DNA of 64,000 nt from Antitrichia curtipendula (Eukaryota > Streptophyta > Bryopsida > Hypnales > Leucodontaceae), in the NCBI GenBank assembly GCA_951230915.1, contig OX579639.1, positions 16,988,001-17,052,000 of the forward strand. Reading direction: 5' to 3'. Under the pieces are notes generated by a model, which was not told the origin of the DNA, did not search any database, and saw nothing but the letters and a program-made list of their open reading frames with translations. The first letter of the stretch is position 1; each line of letters starts with the position of its first letter. Positions 11,301-25,200 of this stretch are shown here, one piece after another. Both the position numbers and the translations under genes were made by a program.

Positions 11301-14300
11301 TTAAACACACCCATGGTCATAGGTCCTGCATACAATTTTTTCTACAAAAAATTTCTAGCTCACAAGCTCACATGCTAGCAATCTTGATGTATATTAAAGT
11401 CTTTGATTAATATCATTTGGATTAGTGATGTGAAAGTTATGAAACTTTTTGTTTTGTGGGCAATCAAAGCATTTTTTTTAAAGTTTTTTTATTTATTTTT
11501 TTAATTTTTATCCATTAGATGTTTTCGGAGGCCTCCAAAAGACTGTTTCGAGGTTGTTCTCCTTGTTGTAAACCCCGTTAGATAGTCAAATTATTAAAAA
11601 ATAATTAAATTAACTAAAAATTGATAATCAATAAAACTAAAATATTTTAAAATGTTTTAAAAAAATATTTTAAAACCAACTAAATATTATTTTCTAATAT
11701 GATAGTCTCCTAACCATGTTAGATTGTTGATGTGGTTGTGCTTCCATGATACCCACAATTTGGAAACTATCTGGGAATTCACGGTCTTGTGGAGGCATGA
11801 AAAAACATCTAATGTCATAGGTGAACATTGTAAAACTGGTAGTTTTGAGTGGTTTTGACAAGAAAAATGGCCATGGAACTTTTGGTGTTAATGATTTAGC
11901 TTTTACTTCAATCTTGAGCCTACTTCTATAGTTAACAATTTTTTAATGAATGAAAATTAAGTGTGTTTTTTTGAATTTTTTTCTTGATCCTCAACTCAAT
12001 TTTTCAACATAAAATATTTAGAAATTCACATTCAATAGCGCAAAAGTTTTTAGCTAAGAATATTCAGAGTCAAAAAATCTAGCCAAGCAAATTACAACAA
12101 GACTTGTTTTCTTCACTTCAAATGCAAACATGTATAGTCATAGTCTCTCAAATTCCTTCCACACATTCTTAAATTAATCTAGTACAAAATCCTATAATTA
12201 AATATGATTATATTTTTTAAGAATTTTTCCTCTTTACAATAGAAATGGACAATTGTTTGTTGAATTAACAATTGAATATTTGGATAGGTTCCTATGAATT
12301 CAATTTTGGTCAAATGTTCACAAAATTTTGACACAAGGTGCAAATGTGTACCTTTATCGTAGAAATATAATTTTTTTAATTGGATGCCTAGATCAGAAAT
12401 TGTACTGTCTTAAAAAATTTGCATCCTGGTCAATTTGGGCATTTTGGGGGCATTTTTTTCTGAAATACTAATTGACTTTTGAAATTTGGCATGTATGTAC
12501 CTAATAGAATATGGCATATTATTGTCCCCCAAAAAATTTAACTATCAAATCACATTCTACAAAGGATCAAACTTTGTTAGCTATGTTGGGGTGGTTTTAA
12601 GAAAAAATATTTTCTTTTAACTTCAAGCCCTATTATCTTGCAATCTATATAGTCAAATTTCTTTAAAAAAATTCAAATATATTCTAAATGTTTGTCTTTA
12701 ACTTTGTCTTTAATACATTTGGATAAGAAATAAGAAATTTCCTCATTATACCAAAAATCATTAAGAAATGACTAGTATATTGCCAATTCTTAAACTTAAT
12801 CACTTAAATCACTTAAACTTCTTGCATTGTAGGGTGATTTAGAGTAAGCTAGACTCCATATTAATTTTGTTTTTAAAATAATTCATGAATAAAATTAACA
12901 TCATATACTTGTAAATGGTAAAAATCACATTTTTGTGTAGAGAAATTTTTTTGTACCATGAGAGCCCAAAGTTTGTCGACTCTATTTGACAAGCATGAAA
13001 ATAAGTTTTTTTTCACTTCAAATGTTATAATCTTTCTATCCATGCAGTCAAATGGTCTAAAATTTATTCCACACATTGACTTACTTGTTTAATTCCTAAA
13101 TGCCCAAGTCTTCTGAAGTGTATTTTTCCTATGAAAAATGAACATGGACTTATAGTTATCCCCAATGAAGTAACTGGGTTTTCCCCAAAATCTAACCGTG
13201 TAGATGTTTAAAGAGCTTGCTTACTAGCATGCATACAAATTTACAATGCAAAATTGCATAGGAGTTGTGAGATTATAACAAAAAAATTGTATATTTTTTA
13301 TTTTTAGTATGCTTCCCTTCCCCACATTATTTCAGAAATTTGTATGTAAAAGTTTTTTGGAATTGGAGGTGACATGAACAACTACAAATAGTGTTAGCAA
13401 ACTAAATGCAGTTTCAAAAAACTTAATTTTACATAAAAAGCTATCACATGCATTACACAATCCACTTTGCAATTGTTGAAATGCAATTTAAAAAAAAAAA
13501 TAGAGATCACAAATAACTCCAAATTAACACTTGCATATTTAAATTTTCAATGGTGAAAATCCTAAAAACACTTTACTCTTTCCTTAGGAACCGTTTTCAA
13601 AGCAAATGGATATGTACAATTTTTTAGATCTCAAATCAAGTGAAATTGGCAAACTTTGCTCAAAGCCAAGAAATTAAGTAAAATTTGCAAACTATACTCT
13701 TCATTAATGGTACATATATGCTTTTGAGGACCTCTCAATAATCAAATATTTAACTTTTTCAGTGAAAATGGAAAGATTTCAATAGTTAACCCTAAAATTG
13801 CTTGTAAAATTTTTTTAAACGGTGAAAAAAATTTAATTGTCTACTCCAAAATGAGCCTGGAATTTCAGATTGACCATATATTGTCGGTTGGGCATTTAGG
13901 GATTAATACAATTTTGAATGGTTGGAATTTTTAAGAAAAAATAGTTTTTTATTTTGGACAAGGCATCAAAAATTGGCAGTTTTGGACTTCTCTTCTTCCA
14001 AAACACCCTCTAGTCTACAAGTGTTAATTGAAAACTATCTTCTACAAAATTTTCTTTTATCAATCAAATATTTTCAATTTCCATAACAAAAATTGGAAAA
14101 TGAATAGGGCTTAATTCAACAGAAGTTCTTAGGAAGATGTTAGGGATTATTTCTCCATAATTATTTAAAAGGCATTTTGGATTCTTAGACCCCCTAAAGT
14201 ATTTTGAAAGATCCAAATTTTTTGCCAAAATCTCAGATACTATTCATAATAATTTAAGATTCTATATTATCAAATCTAGAAACAAGCTCATATTTTTTTT

Positions 14301-15400
14301 TTCTATTCATTGATTTACAAAATATTTGGAATTGTTTTCCAATTTTTTGATGGACTTTTGATAAGAATTTTTAATGACTTGCCTTTTTAGTTGGTCTAGT
14401 ATTATTTTAATTAAAATAAAAAACACATAATTATTTTTAAAGGACAATACAAGGAGTGAAGTGTCTAATTTTTAGTAATTGTACACTTGATAGCAAAGCT
14501 TTTGCATTGCACTTTCAAGAGAGTCATGATGGATGGAGATAATTATAGGATATATATTGTAGTGTGTAGAAAGGCCTTTTCTGGATGAATGGATGACATA
14601 AATGATATTCATTCATACATCATCTCTATGGTAGAACCTTTCTTGTTGCAAGAGATAACAGGCTACTATTTTTGGACCTACTTGTAAAATTTGACCACTA
14701 AGTTGACTACCTTAAATGAAATTTTTTTAACAAAATTGATTTAAAAAAAATTTCTACTTTTAATAATTTTAATTTTAATTTTTTTGACATTACTATTTTC
14801 AGATTTGACATTACTATTTATGATTCTAACATTATTATTTATGATTTTGACATGTCTATTTTTAATTTAAAAAAGTCTTAATGAGGTTTAAATACTTGTT
14901 GCTCCCTACCCATACTCTAGTATTGTTGATTTTGGCAATGTATTAAAAATCTTTGTGTCTCCCTCTAATGCCACAATGTGACGGTTGTATGGTTGGGTTT
15001 GTTTGTTCATGTAGATGCCATAATGTGATAGTCAAATTAGCAATACCTGCATTAGATGAGATTTCAAGCCTAAACAAGACTGCGAATATCTAGACAACGG
15101 AAAATAGTGGCCAAAAATAAAATAAAATAAAATTCTGCGAACTATGATGCTGAAATTGCCCAAGATAGTTTAATGACATAAAAATAAAAATAAAAAAATA
15201 AAAAAATTCTTTAAAAATGGAAACAAAAACCTTTGTTTACATATGATTGGGAACTTCTCCACATCATAAATTTGACATAGTCCGATGACTGCTATGTCAA
15301 ATAATATTGTTTAATTATTTTTTTTAATATTTAATTCCTATATTATTTGAACCGATTGTAGAAACAATAATTTTTTAAAGCATTGCACCATGTGACTATT
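11301..15400. other. AT-rich desert with diverged relics of the TTAA element family
   Basis: No gene is supported. Segments near 12094-12230, 12600-12720 and 13000-13130 resemble the 3' half of the TTAA elements at 4327 and 5797 (a CTTCAAATG-type start, a CTTGCAATCTA-type block, then TTCCACACATTCTT). The stretch near 11890-11960 (AATCTTGAGCC...) resembles positions 30-80 of the left-edge transposon. The region appears to be built of old, overlapping insertions. Confidence 0.5.
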
Positions 15401-15419
15401 TGCTCCACTTCATGGCCAC

Positions 15420-15427
15420 TATATAAG
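15420..15427 (+). promoter_or_regulatory. Candidate TATA box of VPS34
   Basis: TATATAAG lies about 410 bases upstream of the VPS34 ATG, at the edge where base composition changes from AT-rich desert to the GC-richer 5' region of the gene. A start about 30 bases downstream would give a leader of about 380 nt. This is inferred from position and motif only. Confidence 0.45.
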
Positions 15428-15832
15428 TAGAGTACACCTGAAAGTTTAACATGTACACTTTCGGTACATAGTGGCACAAATAGGGTCAGGCCAAATCAGT
15501 AGTGTAGCTTCATCATCTTCCCATTTGGTCGAGAGCCAATACAATCCCGGCACGTATGGTCAAACTCGACTTTGAAAACCGCCTGTTCTCACAGCATCAC
15601 CGTCCGAAGTTCGGAACCAGAAGAACCGACAGCAAATGCCGTAACTTAGATCTTGCTTCTCCAGGATCGAAGCTTTAACGGCGAAGCCGTAACCCGCTTT
15701 CACCGAACCATTCAATTTCCAAACCTCGCGATTGCATCCGCAAACATGACGAAACCGTTTCCAACAGACTAACATTCGCTTGAGAACTCGCAAAGTCGAG
15801 ATTGGGAGACACACTGAGAGCGAGAGAACACA

Positions 15833-18800
15833 ATGAACGGGAATGAGTTCCGGTTCTTTCTCTCGTGCGACATCAACTTGCCCGTCACCTTCCGAATCGA
15901 AGCTTTGGATGGCGACCCGCCAACCGCGCCCAAGACTCCAGGTAGTAGGGCTTGATTTGCTGCTACTCTCGGAACTTTATAATTTTTTTGGTCTCATGTG
16001 TTTATGGCTTGAATTTGCGCCTTTTTTTGTTACGAGAAGGATTTGGATGTTAGGAATACCTGATTTGTATACACCAGAGTGCGGATTTTGAGTTGTTGAA
16101 TGTTGTGGAGATTGTATTGGACAGGTGAGTCTCTTGAATTGGTGATTTGATGAGGTTTGGAGGTTAGGGTTTAGGGTGTGGTGAGAATTTTGGTTTGCGC
16201 CTGGGTTTTTTTGCGAGCAGGATTTGGATGAAGGTGAGACCTAATTATTCACCAGGGTGCGGATTTTCTGTTGTTGGATTGTGTGGAGATGTTTGTGGAA
16301 ATGCGAGGGGCTTGAATTGTTGATTTGATAAGGTTTTGAGAGGTTAGGGTTTAGTGTGTGGTGATTATTTTGGTGTTTTGCAATTTGAGGATTTGGTGTT
16401 GCGAGAGGGATCTGGAAAGAGTTGAAGGCAATTCATAAGGGTGAGAGATTTTTGCTGTTTAATTCTATGAAGTAATTTTCAGGATGTGGCAGTATCGATT
16501 TGAGTTTTTGTTTTAATTCGATATTGAGTTTAGGGTATAGGGAGTAGGTGATTATTGGTTTACTTCTTTTGCAATTTGAGGATTTGTAGTTGTGATCGGG
16601 ATCTGAAAGAGGCTGAAGGTGAAAGTCTGGAATTCATGAGGGTGCGCAAATTCTATGGAGTAATGTTCAGGTTATGGCGGTTATGAATTGAGTTTGTTTT
16701 TTCAAACGGTTTTAAGTTGTGCTTATTGTTGTTTTAATTTGCTAGTTGAGCCTTTGGTGTAGCTAGTGGATCCGGAAAGAGGTTGACGGTGAAATTCAAA
16801 GATTCAATAGGGTGCGGATTTCTGTTTTTGAATTTTATGGAGAAATTCTCAGGATATGTCAGTGGCGAGTGGCGAGTTGACCTGTTTATTTGATAAGCTT
16901 TTGGGTTTAGGGTTTAGGGCGGAAACAGGTTGAGGTGAAAATCAAATATTCGTCAGGGTGCGCCATTTTTGTTGTTGAATTTTGTGCAGAGTTTTGTGGC
17001 GAAGTTTAGGATATGTCGGTGAGAAATTGTCCTGTTTGTTTGACAGAGTTTTGGGGTTAGGGTTAGGTTGTGGTGATTGCTGGATTTATTTGTTTCGCAA
17101 TTGGGATCCTGGAGCTGATCTTAAGATTGATGAACAATTTCTTGAGTATTTAGATGGCTTAATTGACGCGGCGGCCTCGACTCCGGAGCTATTCGTGGAA
17201 TGCGCTCTCTACATTGACGGCGTTCTCTTTGGCCTTCCAACACGAACCAGGCATGGCAAATTCCTTGAGACTGAGAGCGTGGATAAATACGGAGTTTTCA
17301 CTGGTTGATTTGTATTTTGCTCCAGCATAGTATATTTTTTTTCCCTCAGAGTTTTGTCGTGGGGTTATGTTTAGGTCAGATACTTATCGTTTATTTACTT
17401 CTCATCTCTGTGACGTGAAAGGGATTGTCAAACATCTAATCACGAGAATCAAGTTGGTGCTTGTTTATGGCAGACTGGCGTCTATTGAAAAGCCATGGCG
17501 TTGGAATGAGCTCGTGACGCTGAGTGCCAAGTATCGTGACTTAGCTGCCAATACTCAGCTTGCTCTTACTGTGAGTCATCCTTATTATTCGGTAATTATG
17601 CAGGAGAGAACTTAAGATTAGGGGTTAAGAAAGCTTATGTTTATTTTAATTTGAATTATCTTGACACTTGCTTACCATAGCATATTTAAAGTCCTCAATG
17701 TAGCTAAATATTGTTTGAAGGGTATGAAGTTGAGTTGTCGTGTGGTGTCTTATGAAGAGACATGGCTTTGTATGAACAGGTTTGGGATGTTTCGACACCA
17801 AGGCAAGAAGTGGTTGTGGGTGGCGCAACCCTGGCTCTATTTAGCAGCTCGAAACAGTTGAAAACAGGCAAGCAGAAGTTGCGGTTGTGGCATGCAAGGC
17901 AAGCAGATGGCTCTGTACCGACCAATACTCCTGGCAAGGTATTCTTCAGGACCAATTACAGTCTGGTTATAGTGGCTCAGACATGGTTTGTAATAACTGA
18001 TTATGAGTTAATCTTCAGGTGCCCAAGCATGAACGAGGTGAAGTGGAGCGCCTCGAAAAGCTGATGAATAAGTTCGAGAGGGGCCTTGTGGCCCACATTG
18101 ACTGGTTAGATCGTCTCACGTTTAAAGCAATCGAAGACATCAAGGAAGGAGAGAGCAAACGCAATGGCAGTACTCAACTTCATTTAGCTGTGGATCTACG
18201 CACGTTTGAGCACCCTGTTGCATTTCAGGTCTTGTTAATTGATAAGTTTATTTGTGGTCGATTTTGTTATCATTAATATTTTACTATTGTTTCTTTTCGA
18301 AAAGTTAGCTGACACTTGACTTCTCATTATAGCAACTTTGTTCATGCAGGAGCTAGGTGCAAATCTTTTACAGTCGCCTATTTCTGCATCCAACGAACTT
18401 GTAACAATTTGGGATCCTGAAGTAGGCAAACAGAATCCATCTGAAAACAAGCAACTAAAACTCGCCCGCAGTGTGACAAGAGGTGTTATTGATCGTGAGT
18501 TGAAGCCAAGCTCTAATGAGAAAAAGTTCGTCGCCTTCTCTCCGTCCTGATTGTCCTTTATTTGAATGATTGCCCTGCTAATCCGCTTCTGTCAAGAACT
18601 GTAAGTAATTTTCCAAGCATTGAATCCACTTGTAATCTGAGAATGAGTAGGGTATCCTCTTTTTCGTCTGCTTATTGATACGATCCTCTGTCACCCAGGG
18701 AGATAGATCTTATTCTGAAATACCCTCCAACACGAAGTTTGAGTGGGGAGGAAAGACAGCTTCTATGGAAATTCAGGTTTTACTTAATGTCAGAAAAGCG

Positions 18801-21800
18801 AGCTCTCACCAAGTTCTTACGGTGTGTCGACTGGAGTGATGCCCAGGTCAGTGCCGGACTATTATTGGGAAAGTGAAGTTTACTCATATGAGGGTGTTAT
18901 TCGATGATGAATAAGGGACTTGTTGAACTCTTCAAAGATGCATCTCTAGATTTACTGAAGTAGTCCATTTCGCATCATTAGATTACTTCTCTGAGATTGT
19001 GAACTCTTTGTTTTTAACAGGAAGCAAAACAAGCTGTGGATTTGATGAGACGATGGGCTCCCATAGATATTGCTGATGCTTTGGAGCTTCTTTCTCCTGT
19101 TTTTGAGAGCGAAGAGGTACATTGGTCTGTCGATTTCTTCTGTAATAAGTTGTACTCTCCCTGTTTTATTGCTACAAAAAAATTGTGGAATGTGAGACCA
19201 TCATATCAGCGCTCTCATTATTAAATTTTTTTTGTGTAGGTTCGAGGACATGCCGTGACGGTGCTTGAAGGAGCTGAGGATGAAGAGTTGCAGTGCTACT
19301 TACTTCAGCTTGTCCAAGCCCTTCGCTTTGAACGTTCTGACAAATCTCGCCTTTCATATTTTCTTGTCAAAAGAGGTAATGATAATTATCTTGCTCCCAA
19401 CATTGTTGCTGCTGGCAGTTGTCTAAAACTAATTTGGAAGTGGGATCTGCGTAGAGTTTTGCAGGTATATACTACTGTATGATATTGGATTCCCCTTCAT
19501 AATTAGTGTGTGATGAACATGCTTTTAAATCACGAATTTCTTTGTTTGTGTGAGCAGCAACTCAGAAATTCGAACTTGCAAGCTTTCTTCGATGGTATGT
19601 AATGATGGAGCTTCATGACCCTGCATACGCAAAAAGATTTTATTCAATATACGAAATCTTGGAAGATTCTATGATGAAGGTTTATTGACTTATCCACTTC
19701 TATTGAGTTCTAATATTCTTTCTAAAATCCTGATTCTAGGTAGCATTCGTGGGACCACGTCTCATAGCTTGAACATGTGGCGACAACCTATTGGGCCGCA
19801 TTCTTTTGCAAGCATGGTATTCTACTTTATAAACCATCTCTTTCAGGTCCATGATGTTATTAGTGATTGTGTTGGCCATTCTTCAGTCAAGGGCTGACAT
19901 TAAGAAGGATGGCGAAAGTGGGGAGAAAATGTGGCAAAGCTTGGTCCGTCAACAAGAACTGACGGCCCAAATTTGCACCATCATGCGAGATGTCAAGAAT
20001 GTTCGAGGTTCGACTCAAAAAAAAATTGAGAAACTTCGGCTGTTACTATCAGGTCTTCTCAGTGAACTGACATATTTTGATGAGGTATGTATGGTCTCAC
20101 TCAAAGTAACGTCGGGTGACGTTTGATTTTGTGCTTAATGCCTCATGGTGTGCAAAAGTTACGCTCTAACAGAGCGATTCTCCATTGTGGCAGCCCATTC
20201 CTTTACCCCTTGAGCCTCGTTTGATGATTACTGGTATTATTCCAATGGAATCTTCGATCTTCAAGAGTGCGTTACATCCATTGCGACTCACTTTTAAAAC
20301 AAGAGAAGGTGGAAGATGCAAGTTAATTTTCAAAAAGGGGGATGATCTTAGGCAAGATCAGTTGGTACGAGGACCCTACTTCTTTCCTTGCTCTTTCTCC
20401 CTTGCGTTTTCCCAATACTAACTGTAATGGAATCTGATCACCTAGCAGGAGCGATCGTTTGCTCTTGGTCTCCAGATGGGTTGCAGGAGACCATTTATGC
20501 AGCAGATTAAATATTTATAGATGAAATTATTTTGTGATTTTTTACGTGTTCTCATCTTTCAACAAAATTTATTCTTTAGTAGACTGGGCTCTATTGATTG
20601 TTGTGCCGTGGCAGGTAATTCAAATGTTATCTTTGATGGATAGACTTTTAAAGTTGGAAAATCTGGATTTACAACTTACTGCATATGGCGTGCTGGCCAC
20701 TGGACCGGATGAAGGAATGGTGGAGTTTGTCCCCTCCATATCTCTTGCTCAAGTAAGAGTTGCTGTAATATTTTGTGCACAGAATCTAATGTAGATTGAC
20801 CGTCTTCTTTCACTTTTTGCTACGCATATGCACCATTTGTGCGCAAGGCTTTTCTGTCAGAAGTGCTGTCCTGAAGAAGATCTCTTCGGAACTTAAATAG
20901 TGTTACCCCAACTGTTAATTGGTTAATAGAGTGAAGAGTAAAATTCCTGCCGATAACTTAGTTTCTTTAACGGAGTCTTGCGGCCTTGTGATGATAGATT
21001 GCAACCTCTTTTCTCAACAGGTTTTGTCAGAGCACAAATCCATCGTCAGTTACTTTCAACAATTCCATGCGGATGCTGAGGGACCTTTTGGCATCACGGC
21101 TGCGTGCTTGGAGACTTTCGTGAAAAGTTGTGCAGGTTATTGTGTTATCATGTACATACTGGGCGTTGGTGACAGGTACAACTGTCGATTCGAGAATCTT
21201 CCCTGAAAGAGTCTATTTGTACCATATTCTGCTCACACACCTTTGCCTCTCAAGTATTCTTGCTAATTGCTTCTGAACTCAAATGACATTAAAGATGTGC
21301 TGTAGTTGTTGAAGTTTTGAACTATTTTGTCACTGTCATGCAGACATTTGGACAATCTACTTCTCTGTGAGGATGGGCGGCTCTTTCACATCGATTTTGG
21401 TTTCATATTAGGTCGCGATCCCAAGCCTTTTCCACCTCCTATGAAACTCTGCAAGGAAATGGTGGAAGCCATGGGTGGTGCCGAAAGGTGAGCGTCTGAA
21501 TGACAGTTGAATGACTTGACTGACTTCCTATCTTTTCCTTAAGTAGCTGCATTGACTTCTTTGTTACAAAACGTAAGTTCATGTCGAATTTTCCTATTTT
21601 ACTTCGTTTGTGTCGCCCTGCACTGTCCCATCCGTCTTGTATTGGATTCACTCTACCGTTTTTCATCAACCGATTATTTCCAAACTCAAACTTGTGGCAC
21701 TTTAGCTTTTACTATCACTCAGTGTTTGAGCTATCGTGATTGCACGACGAGAAGTAAATCCTCACCTTTGATGCTGTGTGATGGTTCAGTCCCCACTACA

Positions 21801-22202
21801 GTCGGTTCAAATCATATTGCTGTGAGGCGTACAATATTCTCCGGAAATCCAGCAATCTTATATTGAATCTGTTTTACCTCATGGCCGGAGCCAACATCCC
21901 CGACATTGCCTCTGACCCTGAGAAAGGCATCCTCAAGGTGCGTAGAATGAATCTCTGCTTCTGGAAGCCTGTAAAGGTTTCATAAAGGTCTGTTATATTT
22001 TTGTTTTTTGTTTTGCATAGAGAAACATGAGCTGACATTGACGAGGGGCCCTGAACGTGTGCAGCTGCAAGAGAAGTTCCGGCTGGACTTGGACGATGAA
22101 GAAGCTGTGCAGTTCTTCCAGTCCTTGATCAATGACAGTGTTAGTGCACTTTTTCCCCAAATGGTGGAGACAATCCACCGCTGGGCTCAGTATTGGCGCT
22201 AG
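15833..22202 (+). CDS. VPS34: Class III phosphatidylinositol 3-kinase VPS34
   Basis: The protein phosphorylates phosphatidylinositol at position 3 on endosomal and autophagic membranes. Exons: 15833-15941, 17115-17250, 17474-17570, 17780-17938, 18019-18228, 18350-18525, 18699-18846, 19021-19116, 19240-19375, 19558-19679, 19887-20084, 20194-20364, 20615-20752, 21021-21175, 21344-21487, 21790-21937, 22065-22202. All phases join to one 826-aa frame; the Arabidopsis protein is about 814 aa. The start [15 protein letters not shown] matches the family N-terminus. Domains are C2 (about 20-180), helical PIK (about 290-460) and kinase (about 540-826). Visible catalytic parts are [11 protein letters not shown] (576-586), GDRHLDNL (682-689, Asp683 and Asn688), DFG (701-703) and the C-terminal HRWAQYWR. 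The exon 2 donor appears to be GC rather than GT; all other junctions are GT-AG. Intron 1 is long and repetitive. No inactivating change is seen. Confidence 0.95.
15942..17114 (+). repeat. Degenerate tandem repeat filling VPS34 intron 1
   Basis: The motif GGGTGCGGATTT followed by a TTGTTGAATT-type block recurs at about 16081, 16259, 16442, 16644, 16814 and 16960, giving periods of about 146-202 bases. Most units also carry a telomere-like GGTTAGGGTTTAGGG block (about 16165, 16345, 16905, 17052; degenerate at 16530). The intron therefore seems to have grown by repeated duplication of one unit. Short ORFs inside (15843-16091 and 16982-17308) are intronic apart from the VPS34 exon they overlap. 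Confidence 0.7.
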
Positions 22203-25200
22203 ACAGGTGACCATTTGAGACGACGATTCTTTTGACAGCCTACTACTGTAAGATATTGCCCCAGCTTATGACAGACAAGAAGTTGGCAATGTTGCTCGGA
22301 AGTGATGCTTCTCTCAGTCATGGGAGCTTAGTTTAGGAACTTGCTCACCTAAATGTACTTCCATGTCTGCATCATTTAGGTTGAGTAGGCTGACAACTTT
22401 CTTCTCTTGACCTTCATTGAGGTTGAGTAGGCTGTAAAATAGGAACTTTCTTTTCTGCATTGTGCTAGGACACTCCTCAAGTATGGAGATTATGTCTTTT
22501 GGAGCTTGTACAGATCATGGTCAAAGTACCCGTTAGGTTTGCGATCCATGGCAATAATATTGGTTGGTGGGCTGTAGAGGGTCCTGTTATATGGCAGACT
22601 TGTAACCAAGCACAATCGTGCAAGCATGAAAACACTCAGAATATATTGGTTCTTAGCTCCATCGTATATTTTGTGTCTGCTTGACCCAAACCACGCCATG
22701 AGCTTGTGACAATATTGACTGCTTTGTAAATGCTTGTAGGGTTATAACTTTAGCTTTTGAATAGTGCTGTCATTGGATATCTGAGTGCTGAAAACCATTG
22801 CTTACGTTCACAGTCAGCCTGTGCCTATCAGTTGATTATAGCTTGATAAACATGAGCCTCCTGTTGCTGATAGAGGAGAGCTTTGCAGATTCTAGAACCA
22901 GACGCATGTGGACCTTGCCATTCCTTCGCAGCAGTAGGGTTTTTTAACTGGCTCTACACCGAAGGAGAGGAAGGGCACACAAAAATGCATTTTTTTTTAT
23001 TCATTGCTTTTTTTTAAAGATTCTTGAGTTAGTTCTTTTAACATTTATATGGTATAGTTTCTGAAGACTTTGCTTCGCAAATATTCTATTACTCAAAGGG
23101 TATTGGTAGTTTTGGCTCCAAAATAAACTTTTTCAAATCAAGAAATGAGCCTTCAAAAATGACTTGAATAAAAAAGTAAAAAGTAAAATTTTCAAAAGTG
23201 TCAAAGTTGTGGAATTCCACCAATTTAACTAAATTGACCTTGTTTTAATTTAGTTGCTTGGATCCATGTGTCCCACTTGCCATGTTTTCCATTTTTCCTA
23301 TCCCTACTCCACTTCTCTAGTCTCAGTTGTAGGTTATAGACAATGGAATCTTCTCTCATATTCAATTCTTCTAGCCATGTATTCATATTATATTTTTACT
23401 ACATTCTCTATAGTATTTTCCATCACCCCCACAATTGAATTAAATTGAATTTTAAGTACATAGAATATAATCATCTGGAATTGTTGTGGGAACATTTAGG
23501 TTGGTTTATACTTGGGGCCAAATTGAAGGCCAATCCAAACTCTTCAACTTTGAACCAATGGAATCCCTTGGTTTTTCCAAATCCAACCCAAAGGTTGTAT
23601 ACTAGGGCCAAGTTGGAACTACAACTTATCTTATATAGCATCTTAGGCGGTATAGTTTTTGTGCCAAAGCTTTGGGTCCCAAAGAAGTAATTGGGACAAA
23701 AAATTTGGTGGCCTAAAGTCCCATGTAGAGTGTAACTGGGCTCCTCCTTTGTCAGATTGTACAAATCTCTACAGTCGATGAAGAGAAATTATTTCTTTTG
23801 TACTTCTTGGCTGTTTATGCTTCTTTTTGACTGTTTAAGTCCTTTCTTGTTTGTTTGTGGTGCTTCCTCTTTGTGTGAGCTTTTTTTAAATTTTCAATTG
23901 TTTCATCTCTTGTTTGCCGCTTGTTGTAGAGCATTGGGTCAAGATGGAGAATTTGCATGTTTTAGGTTCTTTAGTGAATCCCAATTTCAAATTTCAAATC
24001 ATTAATATCTTGTACTTGAACACAAAATATTCTTTTGCACTAGCTATAGCCCTAGATTGAATTGTATTGGACTGCACTTGTGCTTCACTATGATTAGGTG
24101 GAAGAAAACTGTGGATCAAAGTGAACTCACAAGGTACTAGGAGGTTTTATTAGGTGAACTCACATGTCTTTCAAGGAAGATTATTGAAAAATATTTCAAG
24201 AAGTTTAACCTCCTCAAACTAATTTTCAATTCTTTAAATGGGTGCTTTATAAACCTCTTACCTTAACCTCAATGGAGCCCCTTAGCTTACTTTTGATATA
24301 TGTGGCAACCAAAGATATTGAACAAGTTTGGATATAGAAAGAATAGTGAACAAGTTTGGATGGTCTTGTCTTTTAGTATTAATGAAGGTGTCTTTTTTAA
24401 CCTTTGCTTGAGCATTACTTAATATATAAATGCAATTGTTGAAGTTATGTCCAACAGGAGATAAAAGTAGAGCCTTGTTATGGAACGAACACCCCTTGTC
24501 ACTTGGCATGTTACTTCTCATAAAAAGTCTCTACTTTCATATTACTTAGTTCACAAGGAGGAGATTATATATAAAGTCACTTTAAAATGAAATAAAACTT
24601 TCAACAAATCCAGTGGATTTTTTTTCCATTAAAATCCCTCATTGAAATTGGAGATTTGGACTCCTCAAAGGTTTGCTACCTTGCATTCTCAATTTGTGGA
24701 GATCAAATTCATCAAAAGTTCAGGCACTGAAATTTTGTAAGATAAAATATACAAGGAGAATGCACTAGAGCTTGGAATGCCACCTCACCCCATGTCCTAC
24801 TAGAAGGATTCTCGGTTATCCATCGGACAAAAAACATCCTCGTTGGAGTTTAAGGGTTAAGAGAATGATTCACATGGTACCAAATAAAGATTATTAATAT
24901 GGTGATCAACAAGGCGCTCCAGGGTTAATCAATTTCTTGTTTTGATGAGACACACAAGAAGCAAATGCTTTAGCCAGTGAGCTCAAGCTAAGCAAAACCT
25001 AGATGTGTTAAGGTTTGGGTTTGTAAAAAACAACCTCCAACATGGAGGTACATTTTACTTTCTTCAATGTACCAACATTGTACATTTTAGGAGGGGGACG
25101 CTTTTAGAAACCACTACATTTCAACTTCAAAATTTTGTAACTAATTCCACAAAGGTCCAAAAAATATGAAACGACTTGGATTAGATGCCAATTCCATTTT

